A stretch of 64,000 nt of DNA, taken from the NCBI RefSeq assembly GCF_043944905.1, contig NZ_JBIMSN010000057.1, forward strand, positions 1 to 64,000. Direction: 5' to 3'. The position numbers were made by a program, and so were the translations under genes. Within the stretch, counting starts at the first letter, position 1; the number at the start of each line of letters is the position of its first letter. Shown piece after piece: positions 35,155 through 44,089 of this stretch. Below the pieces are notes generated by a model. It searched no databases and was not told where the DNA came from. It was given only the letters and a program-made list of their open reading frames with translations. This stretch comes from Antrihabitans spumae (lineage in GTDB: Bacteria; Actinomycetota; Actinomycetes; Mycobacteriales; Mycobacteriaceae).

Positions 35155-36721
35155 GAATTCGCTGCCGCTGACGCGGGGCCGAGCGATTGCCGCCCTCGTC
35201 GTCCTGTGCCTCGCCGAGTTGCTGGTCGTCATCGACAACACGATCATCAACATCGCGTTACCCACACTCGGGCGGGAATTGCGTACCGGGGTCAGCGGCC
35301 TGCAATGGTCGGTCGATGCCTACACGCTGACCTTCGCCGGATTCCTGCTCGCGGCAGGCAACCTCGGCGATCGTTACGGTCGCCGCCTCGTGCTCTACAT
35401 CGGCATCGTCGGGTTCGGTGCAGGGTCGGCACTTGCAGCCAACACGGACACGCTCGGTGAACTCGTCAGCGCTCGCGCAGTGATGGGTGTCTTTGCGGCG
35501 GCGGTCTTTCCGGCAACGCTGGCGTTGGTCGTGGCGATCTTCACCGAACCACGCCAGCGTTCGATCGCGGTCGGTATCTGGGCAGGTGTTGCCGGCATCG
35601 CAATCGTGGGCGGGCCGGTCGTCAGCGGTTGGTTACTCGCCCATTTCAGTTGGCATTCGGTGTTCTGGGTGAACGTTCCCGTTGCCCTCATCGCTCTCGT
35701 GGGCACCTGGCTGTGGGTCCCCGAAGTCAAAGTTGCTGTGCCACATCGGCTCGATGTGCCTGGGTTGTTGTTGTCGATCGCCGGCGTTTCGTTGCTGGTG
35801 TGGGCGATCATCGAGGCACCGCGTCATGGCTGGACGTCGTGGCAGACCGCGGTCGCAGCACTCGCAGCCACGATCGGTCTGCTGGCGTTCGTCGTTCGGC
35901 AGTTGCGGACAGCGGATCCACTCCTCGATGTGCGATTGTTCCGAATCCGGCGATTCTGGGTTCCGGCAGCGGCCATCTCGGTCGGCTTCTTCTCCCTGTT
36001 CGGCTTCATCTTCTTCTTCACGGTGTACTTCCAGGCCATCCGTGGCTATTCGACGTTGGAGACCGGTGTTCGCGCGCTGCCATACGCAGTCGGTATCGCG
36101 CTGGCTGCTCCGATTGCCATGACGATCGGCCGCAGAATCGGGACTGCGCTCCCCGTCGCGCTCGGTCTCGGCTTCATGTGTGTCGGCTTCGCCGTCGCCA
36201 GCAGCGCCGACGAGCTCACCGCATATCCAACCGTCATCCTCCCGGCGACCATCGTCATGGGTGCAGGCCTCGCGTTCGTTCAGGGTCCTGCGACAGAACT
36301 GCTGATGTCCAACCTTGCCGAGGAAGATATGGGCGTCGGCGCGGCGGTCAACGACACCACTCGTGAGGTCGGTGGGGCGTTGGGTGTCGCGGTGTTGGGT
36401 TCGATGCTGTCCTCGGTGTATTCGGGTGCGATCAGGCCGCAACTCGACGGCACCGCACTTCCGAAAGATGCTGCGGACATAGCGATCTCGTCGGTGTTCG
36501 GTGGTCTCGAAGTCGCGGCGCGAATTCCCGTGCCAGAACTGCAGGCGCGCGCGTACACCGCGGTCCGCGAGGCTTTTCTCGACGGTATGGGCGCCACCTC
36601 ATGGACGGCTACAGCAGTGACCGGGGTCGGAGCGGTTGCAGTCCTTGTCTTCCTGCCCTGGCGCGAGGGCAGACACCAGAGCATCGACGTACCGATCGAA
36701 ACAGAGAAGGCGGGCGGATGA
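35138..36721 (+). CDS. MFS drug:H+ antiporter, DHA2/EmrB type (14 helices)
   Basis: A 527-residue exporter. Hydrophobic segments cover almost the whole length, with ELLVVIDNTIINIALPTLG and the GNLGDRYGRR motif A. About 14 segments, matching the DHA2 family. The start is a TTG at 35138, inside the end of the preceding gene; no better start lies nearby. The next gene overlaps its stop (ATGA). Exporters of this type in natural-product operons usually move the product out and give self-protection. Confidence 0.87.
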   Translation: MPPSTRNSLPLTRGRAIAALVVLCLAELLVVIDNTIINIALPTLGRELRTGVSGLQWSVDAYTLTFAGFLLAAGNLGDRYGRRLVLYIGIVGFGAGSALAANTDTLGELVSARAVMGVFAAAVFPATLALVVAIFTEPRQRSIAVGIWAGVAGIAIVGGPVVSGWLLAHFSWHSVFWVNVPVALIALVGTWLWVPEVKVAVPHRLDVPGLLLSIAGVSLLVWAIIEAPRHGWTSWQTAVAALAATIGLLAFVVRQLRTADPLLDVRLFRIRRFWVPAAAISVGFFSLFGFIFFFTVYFQAIRGYSTLETGVRALPYAVGIALAAPIAMTIGRRIGTALPVALGLGFMCVGFAVASSADELTAYPTVILPATIVMGAGLAFVQGPATELLMSNLAEEDMGVGAAVNDTTREVGGALGVAVLGSMLSSVYSGAIRPQLDGTALPKDAADIAISSVFGGLEVAARIPVPELQARAYTAVREAFLDGMGATSWTATAVTGVGAVAVLVFLPWREGRHQSIDVPIETEKAGG

Positions 36722-37869
36722 AGGCCATTGTGATCGGCGCCGGTATCGGCGGTCTGACGACCGCAATTGCACTGCGCGAACGAGGGATAGGCGTCGAGAT
36801 ACTGGAAGCCGCACCACAATTGCGTATGACGGGCACCGGGTTGGGTCTCGGCCCCAACGCAGTCGCGGTGCTGGCAGCGCTCGGGATCGACCTGGCAGAT
36901 GGTTCGGTCGGGCAGGTGCTCGAGCACTTCGAGCTGCGTACCGACAAGGGAAAGCTTATGCGGCAGTTGCCGATCCGGGACATCGTGACCGAGCTCGGCA
37001 CCCCGTTCGTCAATCTGCACCGCAACGATCTGATCGCCGTTCTGCGGGCGGCGGTAGGCGATGTCGCGATCACCTTCGGCGCGGCGGTCGAACGCTACGA
37101 CGTCACCGTAGACGGCGTGAGCGTCACCTGTGCGGATGGCCGTACGGCGAGCGCAGATGTGCTCATCGGCGCGGACGGCATTCGTTCGGTCGTCCGGGCG
37201 CAGCGTGCAGGAAGCGAGACGATCAACGAGTACGGCTACGTCTGCTGGCTGGCCACGATTCCGTTCGAACACGAACACCTTACGACCGGTTATGCCGGTC
37301 ACTATTGGGGGCGCGGCCAGCGCTTCGGGTTGATCGACATCGGTGGGGGCAACGCCTACTGGTGGGGTACCAAGAATCTGGGGATCGTCGGTTCCAGGTC
37401 GTGGCAGGGCAGCACCTCCGACGTACTTGCTGCGTACGACGGTTGGGCGAGCGAGGTCAGCGACGTGATTGCCGCGACGCCCGACTCGGCGGTAGTCGCG
37501 GTGCCTGCCCAGGACCGGAGTTTCGTCGACACCTGGGGCGAGGGGCCGGTGACGCTGGTCGGCGACGCTGCCCATCCCATGCTGACCAGTCTTGCCCAAG
37601 GTGCGGGTTCGGCTATCGAAGACGGCTACGTGCTGGCGCACTGCCTTGCTACCACGGCCGACCCGACGCTCGCTCTTCGGCGGTACGAGGACGCCCGTCG
37701 AGAGCGCACCCGGACCCTCGTCGCGAATTCGCGCCGCTTGAGCCGCATCGAGCAGATCGACAATCCGGTCGCGTCGACACTGCGAAACTTCGGAATCAGA
37801 TACACACCGATGTCGGTGGTGAAGCGCCAGAACATGGACCCGCTGCGGTTCGACCTTCCCGTAAACTGA
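36718..37869 (+). CDS. FAD-dependent monooxygenase (PHBH-like)
   Basis: A 383-residue flavoprotein hydroxylase. VIGAGIGGLTTAIAL is the N-terminal FAD-binding GxGxxG, DVLIGADGIRSVVR the DG motif, and GPVTLVGDAAHPMLTSLAQG the GD motif. ATG 36718 overlaps the MFS stop and is preceded by GGCGGG; the frame is open further upstream but inside the MFS gene. Such enzymes insert one oxygen into aromatic or activated carbons. Here it is probably a tailoring enzyme of the PKS-NRPS product; the site of oxidation is not predictable. Confidence 0.87.
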   Translation: MKAIVIGAGIGGLTTAIALRERGIGVEILEAAPQLRMTGTGLGLGPNAVAVLAALGIDLADGSVGQVLEHFELRTDKGKLMRQLPIRDIVTELGTPFVNLHRNDLIAVLRAAVGDVAITFGAAVERYDVTVDGVSVTCADGRTASADVLIGADGIRSVVRAQRAGSETINEYGYVCWLATIPFEHEHLTTGYAGHYWGRGQRFGLIDIGGGNAYWWGTKNLGIVGSRSWQGSTSDVLAAYDGWASEVSDVIAATPDSAVVAVPAQDRSFVDTWGEGPVTLVGDAAHPMLTSLAQGAGSAIEDGYVLAHCLATTADPTLALRRYEDARRERTRTLVANSRRLSRIEQIDNPVASTLRNFGIRYTPMSVVKRQNMDPLRFDLPVN

Positions 37870-37916
37870 CACGTGTTCTAATTGTTCTCTACGTCGAAAA
37901 TGTGGAGGGCAGAACA

Positions 37917-38432
37917 GTGGGCCGATTCAGCCGAGCCGAGTTGAGTGACGCACTCCGCCACTACGGTGCGCACGTCGATCGGTGTTCCGCATCGGGGGAC
38001 TGGCGCCCGTTCGCGGATCTGTTCACTGTCGACGTCGAATACATCGAGCACGCTTACGGCATCCTGCACGGTCGGGAAGCTGTTCGGTCCTGGATCGTCG
38101 ACGTGATGGCACCGTTTCCCCAAATGCGACTCACGCACGCGTGGGAGGCGTACGACGAGGAAAACGGCGCCATCGTCGTCGGCATCGACAACGTGCTCGA
38201 CCACCCGACCGAGCCGGGCGTCGAGTTCGGCTTTATCAACGTTTCCCGGATGACGTACGCGGGCGACGGCGTGTTCTCGGTGCAGGAAGATGTCTACAAC
38301 CCCGCGCGCGACGCTCCTCGCGTGGTCGGCGAATGGCTCCGAGCAGGCGGAAAGCTATTGTGCCAACCGCGACTTCGGATGAAGCACGTTTTCGTGACCC
38401 CGCCGGTGAAGGTCGTCGGCCAGGCGACGTGA
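37917..38432 (+). CDS. SnoaL/NTF2-like small protein
   Basis: A 171-residue protein with the SnoaL-like (NTF2 fold) layout: ALRHYGAHVDRCSASGDWRPFADLFTVDVEYIEHAYGILHGREAV..., a cone-shaped alpha+beta barrel that hosts cyclases, isomerases and dehydratases. The GTG at 37917 has GGAGGG at 37903-37908, 8 nt upstream; an in-frame GTG at 37902 lacks one. It is the last gene of the biosynthetic operon, 47 bp after the monooxygenase, and may act with it. Confidence 0.75.
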   Translation: MGRFSRAELSDALRHYGAHVDRCSASGDWRPFADLFTVDVEYIEHAYGILHGREAVRSWIVDVMAPFPQMRLTHAWEAYDEENGAIVVGIDNVLDHPTEPGVEFGFINVSRMTYAGDGVFSVQEDVYNPARDAPRVVGEWLRAGGKLLCQPRLRMKHVFVTPPVKVVGQAT

Positions 38433-38434
38433 CG

Positions 38435-38980
38435 CTACTGGAGTGACAGGCAACTCTGCAGAGTCTGGAAGTCGGCGGCGACGCCGGGGCCGCCGGTACA
38501 GGTCGGCCCGGTTACGCCGTCGATGGTGACCTTGGCGCCGGGGCCCGCGATACCGAGCGAAAGGCCTGGTCGAACTCCAAGGGCTGTAACCTCGGCGCCC
38601 GGACCCATCGCGATCGCTGCGGGGCCGGACAGGTTCTGCGCAAGTGCGGATGCGGTACCGCCCGCGGTTGCGATGGCGAGAGCCAGTCCTGACGATCCGG
38701 CCGCCGACGTCGCCACGCCATCGGTGCCGTATGCGGCCGCAGCGCTACCCGGCACGGCTGTTGCAGAACAACCGGACACATTCGAGCTGTTCGTGACCAA
38801 GCCGGCCCCGGCCGACTGACATCCGGTCGGAGCGGCCGCAGCGGTCGTCGGGATTGCCAAGGCGGCTGCGGCTGTGGCAAGTCCTCCGCCAACGATGATT
38901 GCGCGGTCGATCGAGCCCTGTGTCGAGCCATTCCACTCTCCTATACAAGTTTGCGATCCAGCGGCAGCGCTGGGTCGCAT
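38435..38980 (-). CDS. Small exported Ala/Gly-rich protein, start in doubt
   Basis: The C-terminal 140 residues are convincing: a hydrophobic export signal (IIVGGGLATAAAALAIP, cut near TTAAAA), then a Gly/Ala/Ser-rich mature part with three cysteines, resembling DUF6764-type mycobacterial proteins. The in-frame ATG 38980 has no ribosome site. A strong site (AGGAGAGTGGA before ATG 38931) is in a different frame, which after 10 residues (MARHRARSTA) would read straight into the signal if one base were lost. This is a probable frame break, or else a poor start. Function is unknown. It ends 2 bp from the SnoaL-like gene on the other strand. Confidence 0.55.
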   Translation of the reverse strand: MRPSAAAGSQTCIGEWNGSTQGSIDRAIIVGGGLATAAAALAIPTTAAAAPTGCQSAGAGLVTNSSNVSGCSATAVPGSAAAAYGTDGVATSAAGSSGLALAIATAGGTASALAQNLSGPAAIAMGPGAEVTALGVRPGLSLGIAGPGAKVTIDGVTGPTCTGGPGVAADFQTLQSCLSLQ

Positions 38981-39008
38981 AGAGAGCGGTACCCAATCGG
39001 GGCCACGA

Positions 39009-39329
39009 TCATGCGCCTGGGGCGAACCTGCCGTCAGGAAACATCCGTCCATGGCGTGAAACCGCTGATCTGAAGAGGGACTTCTTGCCTGCGACAGTGA
39101 CACGAACCGACATCGTATAGGCCTGTTGACCTTGCTCTCGGTACACCGTCGACGTGATCGCATAGGTGCTGCCGTCGGCGACCAGCTCTCGAGTCGTCGA
39201 CGACGAATTGTCGTCGGCATAGACCAGTTCGGCGTAGGTCGTCCCACGTTGCCACGCATCGAGTTGCTCGTCCGCCAGCCGACCGGCCACCTGCTTGTCC
39301 ATGAGGGCAGCGTAAGCGAGTCGGCTCAC
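39009..39329 (-). CDS. Hypothetical protein, 106 aa
   Basis: A small soluble protein with no recognised domain. Alternating strands (TYAELVYADD, AYTMSVRVTVAGKKSLF) suggest an all-beta fold. The start is uncertain: GTG 39329 or ATG 39302, neither with a clear ribosome site. It is divergent from the aminoglycoside phosphotransferase-like gene and shares the short region with the palindrome at 39359-39376. Confidence 0.55.
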   Translation of the reverse strand: MSRLAYAALMDKQVAGRLADEQLDAWQRGTTYAELVYADDNSSSTTRELVADGSTYAITSTVYREQGQQAYTMSVRVTVAGKKSLFRSAVSRHGRMFPDGRFAPGA

Positions 39330-39358
39330 TGATTCGCGGTATCGGAACCGGAGGCATT

Positions 39359-39376
39359 TCTGTAACGTGTTACAGA
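39359..39376. promoter_or_regulatory. Perfect palindrome, likely TetR-type operator
   Basis: TCTGTAAC-GT-GTTACAGA has 8-bp perfect arms around a 2-bp centre. It lies in the divergent gap and its last base is the A of the ATG that starts the downstream kinase. TAAC...GTTA arms are typical of TetR-family operators in mycolata. A repressor here would block transcription of the 39-45 kb operon. No TetR gene is in the window. Confidence 0.6.
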
Positions 39377-40527
39377 TGGCGTTGGAGCAGACAGAGGCAG
39401 AACATCAGGCCGAGCTCGCCCGGCCGACCTCCTCGATACGTGACGTCGGCCTACTCCGAAGGGAACTGCAGGACTGGCTGACGGATCGCCTCGGCACGGC
39501 TGCGGATCCGGTGGTCGACAATGTGGTGATCCCCGCCGCCAACGGCATGTCGAGCGAAACGATCGTCTTCGACGCCACCTGGCTGGAGAACGGCGAGCGG
39601 CAGCTCCACCCGTTGGTTGCGCGGGTCGCTCCTGGCGAGACGACGATGCCGATCTTTCCGACCTACGACATGGCCGCCCAGTTTCGAACGATGCGCGCCG
39701 TCTCCGACAACTCGTCGGTGCCGGTTCCGACCACCTATTGGTCGGAGTCCGATCCAGCAGCCCTGGGCGGTCCGTTCTTCGTCATGCAGCGGATCGAAGG
39801 TCAGGTTCCACCGGACGTGATGCCCTACAACTTCGGGTCGTGGGTCACCGAAGCAACCGACGACGAACGTGCACGGCTGCAACGCAACACCGTCGGCGTG
39901 CTCGCGGATCTGCATGCAATCGACCTGTCGCACTTCGACTTTCTCGGATCACCGCCGCCGGTCGCCGAAACAGCCATGCGTGATCACATCGCCGCACAAC
40001 GCACGTACTACGAGTGGGCGACCACAACCGGACCCCGCTCACCGCTGATCGAGCGGTGTCTCGACGAGCTGTCCCGCACCTGCCCGACCGACGGCTCGCC
40101 AACCGTGTTCTCGTGGGGCGACGCGCGAATCGGGAACGTCATGTATCGGAACTTCGAGCCTGTCGCCGTATTGGATTGGGAAATGGCATCGTTCGGCCCC
40201 CGCGAACTCGATCTCGGGTGGCTGATCTTCCTGCACCGATTCTTCGAAGATCTGACGACGCTCGCAGGTATGCCGGGACTGCCGGCTTTCCTTCGGCGTG
40301 ACGACGTTGCTCACACGTACCGCGAACTATCCGGACACACCCCGCACGACCTGGACTTCTATGTCTTTTTCGCCGCGGTGCGGCAGGCAACGATCATGCT
40401 CCGTGTGCAGAGTCGAGCCATTCATTTCGGCCAAGCCGTCGTGCCCGACAATCCGGACGAGATGATCCTGCACCACGCGACGCTGGAAAAGATGCTCGCC
40501 GGAACCTACTGGACGGGTATCGCCTGA
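39376..40527 (+). CDS. Aminoglycoside phosphotransferase-like kinase (acyl-CoA kinase type)
   Basis: A 383-residue APH-fold kinase. The Brenner motif SWGDARIGNV (usually HGDxxxxN) and the DFG-like VLDWEMASFGPRELDLGW are both present. This class is regularly found beside acyl-CoA dehydrogenases and is related to the kinase part of ACAD10/11 and to LvaA, which phosphorylate 4-hydroxyacyl-CoA. An in-frame GTG 9 nt upstream (39367) lies inside the palindrome; ATG 39376 is preferred. It overlaps the next gene (ATG at 40527). It is first of a six-gene operon that also holds a second such kinase. Confidence 0.8.
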   Translation: MALEQTEAEHQAELARPTSSIRDVGLLRRELQDWLTDRLGTAADPVVDNVVIPAANGMSSETIVFDATWLENGERQLHPLVARVAPGETTMPIFPTYDMAAQFRTMRAVSDNSSVPVPTTYWSESDPAALGGPFFVMQRIEGQVPPDVMPYNFGSWVTEATDDERARLQRNTVGVLADLHAIDLSHFDFLGSPPPVAETAMRDHIAAQRTYYEWATTTGPRSPLIERCLDELSRTCPTDGSPTVFSWGDARIGNVMYRNFEPVAVLDWEMASFGPRELDLGWLIFLHRFFEDLTTLAGMPGLPAFLRRDDVAHTYRELSGHTPHDLDFYVFFAAVRQATIMLRVQSRAIHFGQAVVPDNPDEMILHHATLEKMLAGTYWTGIA

Positions 40528-41642
40528 TGCTGTCGCCGATGGACGACTTCCCGATACATCAAGTAGCGCAACCGATTCGCCAGGTCGCGACGTCCGACCG
40601 GAACTTCTACGACCGCTACTATTTCAACTGCTACCCGGTCGGGGGAGAGCTGTTTCTCATCGTCGGGTTCGGCCAGTACCCCAATCTCGGCGTCGTCGAC
40701 GGGTTTGCGGTACTCCGACGCGGTGACGATCACATCGTCTTCCGAGCCTCGAAAGCCCTCGGTGCAGATCGGTCCGACACAACAGTCGGTCCGCTACGAA
40801 TCGAGGTTCTCGAAGGCTTGCAACGACTTCGGGTCGTACTCGAAACCGGTACCGCCGCAGACCTCGCCTTCGACTTGACCTTCGACGCGAACGTTCCAGC
40901 GTTCGAAGAGCCGCGGCACTTCCGCCGCCAACTCGAGCGCGTCACTTTCGACACCGCGCGTTTCGTCCAGACAGGAACGTGGACAGGAGAATTGACGGTC
41001 GGCGACGACACGATGGCGGTATCGCCCGAGACCTGGCGCGGCAACCGGGACCGGTCGTGGGGTGTTCGACCGGTCGGTGAACCCGAACCGGCAGGAAGGC
41101 GCGCTGTCGACGGCGTGCAGAACTTCTTCTGGATCTACTCCGTGATGGCATTCGACGACTACTCGGTGTTCACCTTCGTGCAGGAGGACGAGCGGGGCAG
41201 ACGAATCGTCGAAGACGCCACCAGGGTCTGGCCGGATCGAGAGCCCGAATGGCTCGGCCGACCGGAGCACGAACTCGAATTCGCGACTGGAACAAGGGAT
41301 GTGACCGGCGCCGTGTTGAAGTTCGTTCCTCCGGTGGGGGAGCCGATCACCGTGCGATGTGAACTGTTGCTCGCCAACTACATCGGAATCGGCACCGGCT
41401 ACGGACTCGACGCAGACTGGCGACACGGCATGTGGCAGGGCGACCTCGTCGTCCAAGGGCTCCGCAAGACAGTCTCCGAGATAGACCCCGCATTGCGGAT
41501 GTTCTGTCCGGTCGATCACCTGGCGCGGTTCGAACTACTCGAGGGCGGGCAGACCCACAGCGGGACCGGTCTCTTCGAGGTCGGCGTGATCGGGCCGCAC
41601 GACAAATACGGCTTCACCGGCTTCGTCGACGGCAAGAGTTGA
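40527..41642 (+). CDS. Conserved hypothetical protein, 371 aa
   Basis: A soluble protein of two beta-rich halves (about residues 15-195 and 200-370) with many aromatic residues (FYDRYYFNCYPVGG, NFFWIYSVMAFDDYSVF, WGVRPVGEPEP). The two-lobed lipocalin-like appearance recalls AttH/CrtC-type hydratases and several DUF families found next to APH-like kinases, but I do not recognise it with confidence. The ATG shares its A with the stop of the kinase gene, so they are co-translated. A role in the same 4-hydroxyacyl pathway is likely from position alone. Confidence 0.6.
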   Translation: MLSPMDDFPIHQVAQPIRQVATSDRNFYDRYYFNCYPVGGELFLIVGFGQYPNLGVVDGFAVLRRGDDHIVFRASKALGADRSDTTVGPLRIEVLEGLQRLRVVLETGTAADLAFDLTFDANVPAFEEPRHFRRQLERVTFDTARFVQTGTWTGELTVGDDTMAVSPETWRGNRDRSWGVRPVGEPEPAGRRAVDGVQNFFWIYSVMAFDDYSVFTFVQEDERGRRIVEDATRVWPDREPEWLGRPEHELEFATGTRDVTGAVLKFVPPVGEPITVRCELLLANYIGIGTGYGLDADWRHGMWQGDLVVQGLRKTVSEIDPALRMFCPVDHLARFELLEGGQTHSGTGLFEVGVIGPHDKYGFTGFVDGKS

Positions 41643-41685
41643 CACGCGGCGGCGATCGAACCCCGCTCCAGTAGTGTTGCGTGTC

Positions 41686-42678
41686 ATGGCAATCGGGGAG
41701 ATGGTTGGATTTCGAAACACGAGGTCGCGGGTCGGTGCCGCCACAGCAACCGCGGTACTCGCGGCGTGTCTCGCCGCAGGTGGACCATCTGTCGCGCATG
41801 CGGTTCCGACGTCGTGTGCCGCAGGTTGGGGAGCCACGACGCTGGCGTCGGGTCTGGGGTGGATCGAGAATCTGGAATCCGACGGCAAAGGCGGCTTCTT
41901 TCTCACCGGCGCCGACAACGGCGAGATCTATCACGTGAATTCGGAGCGACAGGTCACAACGCTGTTGCGTGGGCTCGACAAGCCCGCAGGGATCCGTTTG
42001 ATCGGCGATCTGCTGTATTTCGTCACTGGCGACGATCCGACCCGGACCGTTGCCGACGGCACCTTGCAACGTCTCGATCTGGGCACCGGTGAAGTTACTG
42101 TCCTGGTCGAAGGGTTGTTCGGCCCCAACGGATTGCTTCTCCTGCCGGATGGCGATCTGCTCATCTCACGGCTCGATATTCTCGGTCCACCAACTGGCAT
42201 CACACGCTACCGACCCGCGACCCGTGCCGTGACACCGTCATGGTCGAAAGTCCAGCGTTCCAACGGCCTTGCGCTCTCCCCGGACGGAAAGGCGTTCTAC
42301 ACAGGCGACGTCACTTCGACGATCATCCGAATACCCCTCGATGCACCTGACACGTCGACGGTGGTGTCGACCGTGCCTAATCTGATAGCGCTCCCCGACG
42401 ATATGCAGGCAACTGCCGACGGCAGTCTGTTCGTTGCCGACCATTTGGCAGGCGCGGTCTATCGAGTCGATCTCGCCACGGGGGAGTCGTGCAGCATTGT
42501 CACAGGGCTGACGAAGCCGAGCCCGATTCGGATTCCACCAGACGGCCCGACTTCGGTGCGCATCGCGGCGGACGGTGACGGCTGGGCGCTGTACGTCACC
42601 GCGTTCGACGGCACGCTCCGCAAGTTCGTTCCGCCAGCCGATGTTGACCTGACGCCAATAGGGGTGGAAGCCGGTTAA
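41686..42678 (+). CDS. Secreted SMP-30/gluconolactonase-like protein
   Basis: A 330-residue beta-propeller with a signal peptide (hydrophobic stretch about residues 16-36, ending AHA). Propeller repeats include GIRLIGDLLYFVTGDDP, LFGPNGLLLLPDGDLLIS, RSNGLALSPDGKAFYTGD and DDMQATADGSLFVADH. The family comprises metal-dependent lactonases and related hydrolases. Here it lies inside an operon for 4-hydroxyacyl-CoA processing, so an exported gamma-lactonase giving 4-hydroxy acids is a reasonable guess. ATG 41686 is preferred; ATG 41701 also has a GGGGAG in front but no spacer. Confidence 0.75.
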   Translation: MAIGEMVGFRNTRSRVGAATATAVLAACLAAGGPSVAHAVPTSCAAGWGATTLASGLGWIENLESDGKGGFFLTGADNGEIYHVNSERQVTTLLRGLDKPAGIRLIGDLLYFVTGDDPTRTVADGTLQRLDLGTGEVTVLVEGLFGPNGLLLLPDGDLLISRLDILGPPTGITRYRPATRAVTPSWSKVQRSNGLALSPDGKAFYTGDVTSTIIRIPLDAPDTSTVVSTVPNLIALPDDMQATADGSLFVADHLAGAVYRVDLATGESCSIVTGLTKPSPIRIPPDGPTSVRIAADGDGWALYVTAFDGTLRKFVPPADVDLTPIGVEAG

Positions 42679-42704
42679 CGTGTGAAGCGACCCTGGAGGT
42701 GAGA

Positions 42705-43067
42705 GTGCAATACCGACCGGACTCGGCAGAGTTGCTGACAACGCTGGCCGACCTTCTCGACGACGTCCTCCTGCCCGCGTTGCCGAGTTCGCTGCAGCAT
42801 CGCGCCAGGGTCGCGGCCAACATCGTTCGGATTCTCGAACGCGAACGACGGCTTTCACCCGATGCCGATCAGCAGGCGCGAGCTCGTTACGGCGCACTCC
42901 TCGGTCATGACGGTTCGGTAGGCGAACTTGCCGCGGAGCTCGGTGTGGTGCTCAGAACCAACACCGACCACGACCTCGAACGCGACGCCTGGCACGCGCT
43001 GGTCGACGTAGCGAAAGCCGATCTGGCCATCGCCAAGCCTGGTTACGACTTGTGGGAGGGCGAGTGA
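42705..43067 (+). CDS. DUF6285 protein, LvaB-like kinase partner
   Basis: A 120-residue helical protein (YRPDSAELLTTLADLLDDVLLP... LRTNTDHDLERDAWHALVDVAKADLAIAKPGY) of the DUF6285 type. In Pseudomonas putida the small protein LvaB forms a complex with the APH-type kinase LvaA in levulinate breakdown. The same order (small protein, kinase, acyl-CoA dehydrogenase) is seen here. GTG 42705 is chosen because a perfect GGAGGTGA starts at 42695. The kinase start overlaps its stop (GTGA). Confidence 0.75.
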   Translation: MQYRPDSAELLTTLADLLDDVLLPALPSSLQHRARVAANIVRILERERRLSPDADQQARARYGALLGHDGSVGELAAELGVVLRTNTDHDLERDAWHALVDVAKADLAIAKPGYDLWEGE

Positions 43068-44073
43068 GCCAGAGCGGGACCGAGGCGGCGCACGACACCG
43101 TCGCAGGTATCGAACGTTTCCTCGGAGACCAGTTCGGTGGGACGTGGACAGTATCGAACCTCGTACCGGTCTCCGCGGGCGCGCGCAGGCGCAACGTCGT
43201 TCTGGATGCGGTCACGTCAGGTGAGCACCTGCGGCTGGTCGCCACGATCGTGCCGACGAACATCGAACTGGTTCCCATCACCGCAGAAGCCCGCATCCGG
43301 GAACTTGCGCGCGACAACGGTGTCCCGGTGCCACGAATCCACGCGGTCTGCACAGACCCGACCTACGTCGGAGCATCATTTCTACTGTCCGAACGCGTCG
43401 ACGGCGAAACTGTTCCGCGCCGAGTTCTGCGGCTCGTCGACGCCGAGGGAATCGGCAACCGTATCGCCGAGCAACTCGGCGTCGCGATGGGTCGGCTGCA
43501 CGGTATCGATCCAGCGGTCGCCGGCTCCTTCCTGGCGACGAACACGCCGATCCCGCCTCGGCCGCACTGGCCGAACTCGATTCGGCCGTCGACCTGCTGC
43601 TCGCCGACAGGCCGGTGTTCGCCTTCGCCCTGCGTTGGCTCGACCAGAACCTCCCCGGACCACCGCCACGCCGGACGGTTGTTCACAACGACATTCGCAA
43701 CGGCAACCTCATTGTCGGGCCCGACGGTCTTCGTGCCGTTCTCGACTGGGAAGGTGCGCGATGCTGGGGCGACCCGATGCGCGACACCGCGTGGGCAGCC
43801 TTGCGGATGTGGCGTTTTCGGGAAGACACTCGCGAAATCGGTGGTTTCGCAGATCGTTCGGTTTTCGTCGCCGGCTACGAATCAGTCGGCGGGCTCTTCG
43901 ATCCCGATCGATTTCATTGGTGGAAGGTGTTGTGCACGTTGTGGTGGGGCGTCGGATTGGCCAGTCAGGCCGCGGCACATCTCGACGGTAGCGTCCGCGA
44001 CATCGTGATGGCCGCGAGTGGTCGACGTGTGCCGGAAATCGAGTGGGATCTGTTGATGCTCACCAAACCCTGA
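43064..44073 (+). pseudogene. LvaA-like APH kinase, broken by a frameshift
   Basis: Two frames make one kinase. The first, from GTG 43064, has a nucleotide-binding lobe (VSAGARRRNVVLDAV, the FLLSERVDGETVPRRVL hinge region, MGRLHGID). Near 43541-43551, after SFLATNT, homology moves to the -1 frame: ADPASAALAELDSAVDLLL, then the catalytic HNDIRNGNLI (Brenner motif) and VLDWEGARCWGDPMRDTAW, ending at 44073. One inserted base (e.g. AACAC-C-GCC) restores a kinase of about 336 residues. Known LvaA relatives phosphorylate 4-hydroxyacyl-CoA. Uncorrected, the enzyme would be lost and the pathway would rest on the paralogue at 39376. Confidence 0.8.
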
Positions 44074-44089
44074 TCGGAGCACATCGGAC

